Positions 40,587-49,472 of a stretch of DNA of 64,000 nucleotides are shown piece after piece. Numbering within the stretch: the first letter of the stretch is position 1; each line of letters opens with the position of its first letter. Made by a program: the position numbers and the translations under genes. Source of the DNA: Candida dubliniensis CD36 (taxonomy: Eukaryota; Ascomycota; Pichiomycetes; Serinales; Debaryomycetaceae); the NCBI RefSeq assembly GCF_000026945.1, contig NC_012860.1, forward strand, positions 2,790,001 to 2,854,000. Reading direction: 5' to 3'. The notes under the pieces are model-generated. The model was not told the DNA's origin, made no database searches, and was given only the letters and a program-made list of their open reading frames with translations.

Positions 40587-43500
40587 TTATTTATCAAATT
40601 TACGTCTAAATTGTAATTCAATATCACTACTACTTTTCCAAATTTTTGTTTTTATAGTTTGTAAAGTTAAATCATGATTTAATTCTTGTCCTTTACATTG
40701 TAATACTAACCAATCATTAGGAATTAAATTTTTATCTTTCATTTCTTTAGTAGAATTGGCAAATTTTTCAACTAAATAATTTAAAATTTTCAGTACTCTT
40801 AACATATTATGTGAAGTTAATTTAATTGATGATTCTAATTCAGGTAATTTTTTAATTTTTTTATTTGATTTACCACCAATTTTTAAATTTGAAGGTAATT
40901 GATTATAATCAACTTCAATTAATTGAAATGTTATTTTAGGAGATTCTTTTATAGGATGTTTATTAAATAAAATTGGTTGACCAATCCATTTTGGTACCAT
41001 TAATCGTAAATCTTGAATTAATTGTAATGAAGAATTTGATGAATCAGTATTATTAGTGTTGATGTTGTTGTTGTTATTAATAATCATCAAATTCATTAAA
41101 TCTTGATATTGAAATGAAAATAAATCACGATAATTTCCTAAATCTGATGAATATTCAAATATAGTAATCAATAAATCTTTAGGGAAATGAATATCACCAC
41201 GAATTATTGGATAATATCTTAAATCTGCCACTCCATTGTTGTTATTGTTATTGTTATTATTTTCTTTATTGGCTTTTGATATCGATGTAATTATTTCATC
41301 AACTCCTAAAATTGATTCTAATACTTTCCCTTTAGTCATATTCACCGGGACATTATATTTATCCCAATATATTTTCTTATTAATTTGTAATAATTTCATT
41401 ATAGTATCACCATAATCAAAATTAACTGATTGTTCATAAACTTCTTCTGGTGTATTAATAAATTCATTGACTGCTGTATATAGACTTGATGTACCATTAT
41501 TGAAAGAATTATCACCTATATTACTAGATGATTTTTCAATTGGAACATCAATAATACTAGTATTGGTTGAATTAACTGGTGATGATTGATTTGATGAAGT
41601 GGAATTTTTCATTAATGATGATCTTTTACCAAAATATTTCAACATTTTATTATTTCCTCCTCCATTAGTTGAAATAGATGGATTATTACATTGTTTAAGA
41701 TTTTTCAATTCTTCTCTTAATATAAAATCAAATTCTTGTTCATACAATGCATAACTTTTAAAAATCGAATTTAACATAATAATACCAAGATAAAATCTAT
41801 CATCATTATTAACTTTTGGTTTAGTTTTACCAATAAATCTTGAAGAATTATCACTATGATTAATATCTAAAAATGGATACAGGGTTATTAATTCATCATA
41901 ATATATTTCAACATTTAAATAAGAGGATTCTTTTATCGTGACTAATAATTTCCCTGATTTAATTTCAACTTCACACCAATTATTTAAAGTATCAGAAGTT
42001 TGATATTGTTCAAATAAATCTTCCATTTCTTTAATTCGATTGTCTAATTCTTTATTTGTTAATAATTTTTGTGACAATGGTATGTCTTGTTTTTGTTGTT
42101 GATATGGGAAAATTTTTATAATCTTGAATATCACCAAATCCCAAATTTTAATATTCCCATTTAAATAAAGTACCATGATTTGACGTCGATTATTAAACAT
42201 TTTTTTCGCAACAATACTTTTCGGTACTAAATCATATTTTTCAATAGGTGATATATTGAATGGAATCAAAGTTATTTGTTCAATCGGTATAGGATTCAAT
42301 AAAATTTCTATTGGAGTTAAATCAATGGTTGTATTGTGGTTATCACTATTATCAGTTTGTAATTTCACCATTAATGGATTGGTATCATCTTTAAAAGCAT
42401 TAATGAATTCACTCGATACAACTCCATTGACGTTTAAAAACATCGAATCAAACTCTTCCCTGGACAAAATATTTTCATTTTCATTTTCATTTTCGTCATC
42501 ATCATCATCATCATTATTATCATCACCATCATCAAACCCACTAGCTTTTGCATCTAATGAAATTGGCCTTGTGGTGTTTGAAAAATGACGATATGGTTGG
42601 TTATTGCCATGAGAAAGTGTACTTTGTAAATCAATATTATTATTATTATTGTTGTTAGGATGTGTATCCATTGACAAATGACTGATCAAATCATAAAAAT
42701 CTGAATTCAAGTCTTCAGTAGGAGGATTTGATTGACCATCATGAAGTAACAACTCGTCAGTGTTATCGTTATTATTATTATTATTATTATTATTGCTGTT
42801 ACCATTGTGAGTGTTGTATGAATAATCTAAACATTGTCGAAGATATTGATATTGAGATAATTGACAAGTATCAGGATTAATATATCGAACCATAGATTCC
42901 ATATTTGTGGCAAATACTGTATCTTGTTCTGATTCATGACAAATTGATAATATGGGTGATGTACTTTTAGCAATTAAAGTTGATATCCCCAATTTTTCAT
43001 CAATAAAATTATTTTCATAATTATTAAATCCAAATTCATCTCTATTAGAAGAAAGTTTATTCTTATTGAAAATTGAAACTCTTGATAAATCAGTTTTAAT
43101 AATATTACCACTTTTATCACCCGAATAAAACGTTTTAAATGAATCATGACTAGTTGATTGTGAATATAATGACCATATTGAATCATCATGAATATCAAAA
43201 TTCTTGTATACTTTAAATGTTCTTAAATCCCATAATTTGATTGTGGTATCAGAAGACCCACTCAATATAAATTGATCATTCATAAGTAAACATCGAATAT
43301 TATCTTGATGACCAATTAAATTACGAATGAAAGGATTATTAGCACGTTGATCAAATATATTGACTGTATTGTTGGGACCACCTGTACTAATTATATTACT
43401 ATGGTTATTTGCTAATGAATAAATTGACGGTGATAATACTCCATTTGCTTTATTTTCAATTAATTGGATGGGTTTCAATTCGTTTAAATCCCACACAATA

Positions 43501-44225
43501 ATTTTACCATCAAGCCCACCACTAACAATGGTTGGTTTCGTGATAAAAGGTGATAATTTTTTAATATAATCGGTATGAATATTGGGTAATTTATGAATAT
43601 TGGTTCCCTTGGTATGACTATTATTAAATAATTCGTTGTCATGTTGTGTAGGCAAATCAATTATCTTTATAGATAAATCGGATGAACATGAAATTAAGTT
43701 TTGATCATTATTAATCAATTGTATATCATTAATCCAATCAAAATGCAAATTATAATTTTCAACAATATTGAAATTGGAAGAACTTGTATTGCCGTCGTAA
43801 TTGTATGGTAATGGATTAGAAGATATTGAAGTTTCTAAACGTAATAATTTCTCATCAAGATCTAAGCAATCGGAAAATAGATCATCTTGACTACTGTTTG
43901 TGCTATGGTGATTGGAATATGATTGAGAATTATATGGTTGCCATATTTTAACATTCCCATCTCTACCAGCAGTATATAATTGATTATTTAATGAGGAATA
44001 TTGAATAGAATTGATGGGTAGAATATGGTTTTCATTTGAATTGGAATCTCCTAATATATATGATAATCCTCTCTTTGTTTTAATTGAGGGAACCGATGTA
44101 GTATTAGTTGTGCTAGTACCAGTAGTAGTGTTGGTAGTGGTGATATTGGATAGTATAGATGATTTGTCATTATTATTGTTGTTGCTGTTGTTGTTGTTGT
44201 TGTTGTTGTTATTTATCCTGGACAT
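40587..44225 (-). CDS. DUF1: Duf1, WD40 protein of the WDR48/UAF1 family
   Basis: WDR48-like proteins bind and activate USP-type deubiquitinases; yeast Duf1 binds ubiquitin. The 1212-residue product has N-terminal WD40 repeats at about 60-390 (AGRDGNVKIW, SCSSDLSIKIIDL, SGGLDGKIIVWDL, SGSSDTTIKLWDLR), a further blade around 690 (LYLNGNIKIWDL), and a conserved C-terminal part (about 910-1212) that fits the DUF3337 domain, with WDKYNVPVNMTKGKVLESIL, and a final ubiquitin-like segment (DLTLQTIKTKIWKSSSDIELQFRRK). It has many Asn, Asp and Asn-Asp inserts. It is divergent from MHF1 across 1.45 kb. Confidence 0.88.
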   Translation of the reverse strand: MSRINNNNNNNNNSNNNNNDKSSILSNITTTNTTTGTSTTNTTSVPSIKTKRGLSYILGDSNSNENHILPINSIQYSSLNNQLYTAGRDGNVKIWQPYNSQSYSNHHSTNSSQDDLFSDCLDLDEKLLRLETSISSNPLPYNYDGNTSSSNFNIVENYNLHFDWINDIQLINNDQNLISCSSDLSIKIIDLPTQHDNELFNNSHTKGTNIHKLPNIHTDYIKKLSPFITKPTIVSGGLDGKIIVWDLNELKPIQLIENKANGVLSPSIYSLANNHSNIISTGGPNNTVNIFDQRANNPFIRNLIGHQDNIRCLLMNDQFILSGSSDTTIKLWDLRTFKVYKNFDIHDDSIWSLYSQSTSHDSFKTFYSGDKSGNIIKTDLSRVSIFNKNKLSSNRDEFGFNNYENNFIDEKLGISTLIAKSTSPILSICHESEQDTVFATNMESMVRYINPDTCQLSQYQYLRQCLDYSYNTHNGNSNNNNNNNNNDNTDELLLHDGQSNPPTEDLNSDFYDLISHLSMDTHPNNNNNNNIDLQSTLSHGNNQPYRHFSNTTRPISLDAKASGFDDGDDNNDDDDDDENENENENILSREEFDSMFLNVNGVVSSEFINAFKDDTNPLMVKLQTDNSDNHNTTIDLTPIEILLNPIPIEQITLIPFNISPIEKYDLVPKSIVAKKMFNNRRQIMVLYLNGNIKIWDLVIFKIIKIFPYQQQKQDIPLSQKLLTNKELDNRIKEMEDLFEQYQTSDTLNNWCEVEIKSGKLLVTIKESSYLNVEIYYDELITLYPFLDINHSDNSSRFIGKTKPKVNNDDRFYLGIIMLNSIFKSYALYEQEFDFILREELKNLKQCNNPSISTNGGGNNKMLKYFGKRSSLMKNSTSSNQSSPVNSTNTSIIDVPIEKSSSNIGDNSFNNGTSSLYTAVNEFINTPEEVYEQSVNFDYGDTIMKLLQINKKIYWDKYNVPVNMTKGKVLESILGVDEIITSISKANKENNNNNNNNNGVADLRYYPIIRGDIHFPKDLLITIFEYSSDLGNYRDLFSFQYQDLMNLMIINNNNNINTNNTDSSNSSLQLIQDLRLMVPKWIGQPILFNKHPIKESPKITFQLIEVDYNQLPSNLKIGGKSNKKIKKLPELESSIKLTSHNMLRVLKILNYLVEKFANSTKEMKDKNLIPNDWLVLQCKGQELNHDLTLQTIKTKIWKSSSDIELQFRRKFDK

Positions 44226-45409
44226 GGTTAATTGATATAATGGAATATTAACACCAAAAATAAGATAGTCTATGTCTATAATATAAGATGTATTGAAAGA
44301 TGGAATTGAATTAAGAAATAGTAATTGTTGTTGTTGTAAGAGGAAAAAGAGAAGAATTCCATAATGAAATTAATATTACGAAGGAAGGAAGGAAGGAAGG
44401 AAGAGAGAAAAAAAAAAAAGGAGAACCAAATTTAATTTTCTTGTTGTCGTTGTCGCAAAAAGAAAAATATGAAACACAAATGGTGATTTCCATTAATCAG
44501 AATCAATAGGATAGATAATGTTTCAAATATTGTGAGATATCCTGTTAATAATCCTGTTTTTGATGTATGTGTAAGAAAACTACCATAGCAACTCAATATA
44601 TATATTGCTACAGATGTTAAAAGAAGACATTGACTGTTGTGTTTAAACTGGTGATTAATTGAATTTTAATGATGCCGGACAGTTTGTAGCGGAAAACCGA
44701 CGGAGTGGAGTGGAGGGAATTGTCACTGCGACGTTGGGTGGGTGGGGGGGGGGGGATCAAATTCGGTAAAAAAAAAAAAAAACGTTTCTTGAGATTTTTT
44801 TGTGTTGTGGTTTGTTGCTGAATTCCTTCTGATTTTGTTGATAATTGCTAAATTACGAACTCTCAAAAACGATATTGTTATTGGACTGGTTATTTATGGA
44901 TTTGATTGATTGATATTACATTATCAACAGTTGATGTTCTTAGTAGAACTTCTAAAAGAAATTGTTACAACCAACCTAACAGTTATTCTGGGTATTTTAT
45001 TTTCTAAAAAAAAATTTGAAACAAAATACAACATTAAACTTTTGCCAACCAATCTTTATCTCCTTTTTTTTTTTTTTTTTCACCAGGCTAACTCTTTAAT
45101 CCTTTAAACGAGATATTCTTATTGTAACAAACTTAAGCCTATTTCAATGAAATCAAACAAAGAATAACATAACCAATGGGATTGATAATTTTGGGTTGGG
45201 GGGTGTGCAATAATAGCCGAAATTAGGGGTTTTTGAGTGGAAAGAAAAAGAAAAAGAAAAACGAAAAATGAAAAATGAAAGGAAACATTTCATGAAAAAT
45301 TCAACAATCTTATTAAACCTGTTGCCAAAATTCCTATTTTACAAACCAAATTTATTACAATAACATTAACTACAATAATTTTTAACTCCATATACTTTTG
45401 TTTTTTTTT

Positions 45410-45444
<35 letters not shown>

Positions 45445-45608
45445 CTATAGATAAATCTCTATTTAGACCCTCTTTTTTTTTCCTTCCCCATATATCAATA
45501 AGGTAGTGTCCAAGTTGCAAGAACATTTGTAGTGTGTTATCGCGAAAATAAAAACAACCAAAAAAAAAAAAAACACGTCCTAAAAACATATTTTTCACGA
45601 CCACAACA

Positions 45609-45643
<35 letters not shown>

Positions 45644-45675
45644 ATTTCTGACAAAAGTCTTAATCACCACAAACC
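44226..45675. promoter_or_regulatory. Divergent intergenic region DUF1 / MHF1
   Basis: 1450 bases with no supportable gene. Contents include GAAG units at 44380-44405, a G run at about 44743-44754, an A run at 44767-44781, T runs (45065-45080), AAAAAG units (45240-45260), TAACTAAC units (45409-45443) and AAT units (45609-45642) just before MHF1. Open frames on both strands here pass through these repeats and are rejected. Confidence 0.4.
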
Positions 45676-46038
45676 ATGGCCAAACATCAATCAAAAGAAG
45701 AAATAGCATTACAATTGAAATCAGCAATTTATCTAAGTGTTGCTAAAATAGTGGAATCTAAACTTGAAGATTTGAATAATGATAATGATAATGATAATGA
45801 TAAGGCTGAGACAACAACAGGATCATCAAATAACAAAAAGAATATGTTAATTGCTACACCAACATTTATAGCTCAATTAGTTGAATTGGTGTATAATCAA
45901 TTAATTAATTTGGGTGAAGATTTAGAATTATTTTGTCATCATGCTAATCGAGATATTGTTGAACCAAGTGATTTATTTATGGTGACAAGGAAAAATCCTA
46001 CTTTACAACAACATTTGAAAGATTTACTACAGCAATGA
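45676..46038 (+). CDS. MHF1: Mhf1 / CENP-S, histone-fold protein
   Basis: Partner of Mhf2 (CENP-X); the pair stimulates the Mph1/FANCM helicase and is part of the inner kinetochore CENP-T-W-S-X group. The 120-residue product has the histone-fold helices of CENP-S: QLKSAIYLSVAKIVESK, ATPTFIAQLVELVYNQLINLGEDLELFCHHANRDIVEPSDL and VTRKNPTLQQHLKDLL. Between the first and second helices there is a low-complexity insert of about 25 residues (Asn-Asp repeats, then Thr/Ser/Asn/Lys). ATG at 45676 follows an AAT-repeat leader. Confidence 0.9.
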   Translation: MAKHQSKEEIALQLKSAIYLSVAKIVESKLEDLNNDNDNDNDKAETTTGSSNNKKNMLIATPTFIAQLVELVYNQLINLGEDLELFCHHANRDIVEPSDLFMVTRKNPTLQQHLKDLLQQ

Positions 46039-46367
46039 ATGAATAAATAAATGAATGAATGAATAATAGCTTATAAAGATAAATAATGTTTTTGAAATAA
46101 AGTAATCTTGGTTAATTAGTGGAAATTGTTTTTAATAGAGGATTACCAAATCTACATTGTAAAATATAATGTATTAATATATTATAGTGATTAAATATAT
46201 TTAATATAAATTAAATTACCAATTCTTATAGAATCAGTTTACTAAGGAATAATTTCGTTAGTAAGATTAACACAATAATTTAGTGGAAATCTTGCAATTA
46301 TTTTAAACATAAGGAAACTATATTAAATAGGTGTTTAACAGTTCCTTATATAATATTCAAGGTCTAG

Positions 46368-46678
46368 GTGTGGGGGGAAGATCATGAAGGTCCTCATTAC
46401 AGACAGATTGAATTAAAGCAATTACAAAATGGATTAATTGTCGCAGGTGTAGAAGTTTATGATAAAATAAAATCAAAAAAAAAAAGAACTTGGGGAGGGT
46501 TTTCGTCTCAATTTATAATGAAGAAATTGCCAAATTAAATTTTTACACCCAAGAAGAAGAACAAGAAGTAGTAGTAGTAGTAGTAGTCAATATCAAAAGA
46601 AAGAAAAAAAGTTCAGTATATAAGAATTATAAATTAGTGGTGCAATGGTTTATGAATTTTGTGTGTCAAAACTACTAA
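46368..46678 (+). pseudogene. Possible frameshifted gene remnant
   Basis: From 46368, after a stop, one frame reads VWGEDHEGPHYRQIELKQ then LQNGLIVAGVEVYDKIK, with protein-like, non-repetitive composition. At a run of eleven A (46475-46485) this sense shifts into the next frame, which continues NLGRVFVSIYNEEIAKLNFY, a Glu/Val-rich stretch, and stops at 46678. No ATG begins the first part. It could be the eroded 3' part of a gene broken at the homopolymer. I do not recognise the family, and the case rests on composition only. Confidence 0.35.
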
Positions 46679-48359
46679 CATCTAAACATACTTTGGTATA
46701 AATTTAACCGTTTCTTAGATTTCAAAAATCAATGTATATATATAGAAAGAGAGAGAATACATAGAGGCAAGATAAAAACCTTTTTAAAATAGCTTTGTTC
46801 AATTATTGATTATATGAAAGTAAAAGAGACGATCCAACGTAGGTGAAAGGTGTCTATTAATATTATAAGCCTGCTTTAAAGAAAGAAAAATTACAAACTA
46901 AACTAAACTAACGATGATTCTACCGTATATATATATATATATAGTAGAATACCTCTAACTGTTGATTCTGACAATGGGAATACACAGTGTTCTCCTTGAC
47001 GAGTATTCGTAGAATGTTTTCTTTTTACAGTATTCTCAACCCAGGTGAAGTTTCATTTCTTATCATGTTACAATCATCATCTTATTTTCAAACATGTTAA
47101 ATCCTACACAACCAAAATTCTCTTAACAAATCTATGGAGAAACACACACACATGCTTATATCCAGCCCTGGTACCTGACCCTATCATTTCTTTTTATTTT
47201 TTATTTTCAATATAATTACCTCCTCCTCATCCATCCATCCATCCATCCTCATTATTTTTCATTCCAAATTGTTTTTTTTTTTTTTTTTCGATCTTCTTCT
47301 TTGAAATTAAAGTATTGTCGAAAGGTAAAAGTTTTAATAATATGATCCGTTCTTTCAACATAGGAATTGATATACAGTTCATGATTGGTGGTTGGTAATT
47401 AATTGATAGTTAGTTAGAACCAGTATGCATAATTAAACATCGTATTGTTTACAATTAAAATGAAAAAAGATTGTTACTAGAAATGAAAAAATATAGAACT
47501 TCTTAAATCAATAATCATTATTTAGAACAATTAAATAACTAATTGGCCTGATGCAAATATTTTATAATTTTCATAATTAGATTCATTTGAGTCTAGTCAA
47601 AAAAAAAAAAAATGTCTGGCCAATAATTAAATCTTTAAAGAGAGTTTTCATTAAAATTCACAATGTAATGTAACCAATTTAGAACTGTATATTACAACAA
47701 CAACTTGAAATTCAAATTTATTGAGCAATTTGAAAAGAGGAGGCTTGGTTAGATATATTACAATATTGGATTCAAATAGTTTGTAATTTTATGAATAGTA
47801 ATAAACTTAATAAAATGAAAAATAGGAAAAAGGAAAAATCTTTATAAGAATAATAAGAATCAAAATTGAATATAAAATGTATAATAACAACAAGAGATTA
47901 AAAAAAAAGGGGGGCGGAGAGGGGAGGGGAGGAGGTGGTGGTAGTGGTAGTGGGATAACAATTGGTGATAATTACAACAATAATAATAATATGAATCACC
48001 AAAAAGTGGGGCCATATTTTGAAAGGTAGTGTGCAACAAAAGTTGGTAATATTTTTTTCTTTTTTTTTTTTTCCCATTCGTCTGATAAAACTAAAGAAGG
48101 TGTGTGTGAGTGTGTGTGGATGTATGACCTTTTTTCTTTGTCTTATCTCTCTCTCTCTCTTGCTCCCGTTCCCCGCCTTCCCCGGTTTTTCTTCGTTTTG
48201 ATTGTTTCCTCCTTTAATACTGGGGGTGGTCTTGATGATCCCGGTGGTGGTGAGTGGTCTGAGTATGGGGCGGTACAAAAAGAAATAACACCGAAATTTA
48301 ACCACAACAACAACAACAACAAGAAAAGAAAAGAAAAGAAAAAAACAATAGACGAATCA

Positions 48360-48390
<31 letters not shown>

Positions 48391-48672
48391 GAAAAAAAAA
48401 AAAAGGGAGGAAGTGTAAAATTGTTCAAAAGTGTAAATGTTGGCTTTTTGTTTGTTTGTTTGGTGGGGGGAATATATTTCTTTTTCATTATTAGGAGTTT
48501 CCCATTCTTGGGTTCACATTCCATTCTTTAATATAAATACTGAATCAAATCTCTCTTTCTTTTCCATTTGTTCTATCCTACCTTTTTTTTTTTACTTTTT
48601 TTTTACTTTTTTTTTTTTTTGTTTTTGAATCTCCAAAACTTTATCACCTACAATCTATAAATTATTTCCACA
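46679..48672. other. Long intergenic region with LTR-like repeat copy 2
   Basis: Apart from the repeat at 46807-47095 I saw no gene in these 2 kb. There are CATCC units at 47225-47251, T runs at 47270-47288 and 48051-48073, GA/GGA-rich purine stretches at about 47908-47940, a CT-rich stretch near 48145-48165, AATC units at 48359-48390 and long T runs at 48581-48620 directly before the next gene, which fits a promoter and leader. Confidence 0.4.
46807..47095. repeat. Dispersed LTR-like repeat, copy 2
   Basis: Matches copy 1 (15049-15326) in the same orientation at about 90% by eye. Differences are an expanded AT run (46928-46942), an extra ACTAA, and scattered transitions. Shared blocks include TGTCTATTAA, ACGATGATTCTACCGTATAT, TTCTGACAATGGGAATACAC and CTTGACGAGTATTCGTAGA. 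The flanks differ from copy 1. Likely a solo LTR or other short dispersed element. Confidence 0.6.
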
Positions 48673-48912
48673 ATGAGCACTTTTATCGACATGGACAGAA
48701 AGAGAAAAATGTCCGATGTCGACAATATTGAATCAGAAGCTTCTGAAGTTACAATTATTCCACAAAGAGATCGTGCTATGCTGGTAATTGAAGATTTTTT
48801 ACACCAAGAGAATTCAGAATTAAAAAAATCATTAAAGAATTTAGAAATGGAAAATGAGAAATTAAAAGATATTTTAAGAACTGATTATAATGTTAATTAT
48901 ATTCGCAAATAA
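48673..48912 (+). CDS. Small coiled-coil protein of unknown function
   Basis: A 79-residue protein that I do not recognise. After a basic patch (MDRKRK) and an acidic Ser/Glu stretch, residues 39-70 form a likely coiled coil (IEDFLHQENSELKKSLKNLE, then EKLKDIL) with heptad-spaced Leu. The pattern recalls a bare leucine-zipper dimerisation segment without a basic DNA-binding region. The ATG follows a long T-rich leader, the frame is free of repeats, and the ending looks natural, which supports a real gene. Nothing in its surroundings points to a role. Confidence 0.55.
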   Translation: MSTFIDMDRKRKMSDVDNIESEASEVTIIPQRDRAMLVIEDFLHQENSELKKSLKNLEMENEKLKDILRTDYNVNYIRK

Positions 48913-49062
48913 ATTGTGGGTTTAAATCAGAGGGGGGTTTTCAGTTAGTTTGGTTGCAAATTTTATTCTCTAACTGGATTTTTTTATCACTACTTGATTT
49001 GATTTTAATTTTAATTTGATTTTTTTTTTTTTAACGAAGCTTTAAGTTGATGAGTTTTATGA

Positions 49063-49143
<81 letters not shown>

Positions 49144-49472
49144 TTATTCTTTCACCGGCTTTTTTTTTTTTTGATTACTCTCCACCACCCCCACCCCCCC
49201 TCGGTAATCATCTTGCTAAATAGTTTAGAATGCGGTGTATAAGTGTTTATAATGAGTATACGAATTTATATAAATATTTTATTTAATATTTCTCTAAAAT
49301 TGAAGCGAAATGGATCAGGATTTCTTGTTAGTGTAATAAGGGCATAACTTGATTAAACACATACTAAAATACTTACTTTGTAAAACTGTTTATTGATTCC
49401 AAAAGAGATTCTAACACCTTGATGATAATTCTGAATGTTAAGAGTTAGTACCAATAACTAACAACCGTGTTA
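48913..49472. other. Intergenic region with (GAT)25
   Basis: 560 bases between the small coiled-coil gene and the convergent DUF1399 gene. T runs occur at 49019-49032 and 49159-49172, and a C run near 49193-49200. The (GAT)25 array at 49066-49140 is listed separately. No gene is supported. Confidence 0.45.
49066..49140. repeat. (GAT)25 trinucleotide repeat
   Basis: Twenty-five perfect GAT units outside any coding frame, about 155 bases past the stop codon of the small coiled-coil gene. Probably in its 3' untranslated region or just beyond, and likely variable in length. Confidence 0.92.
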
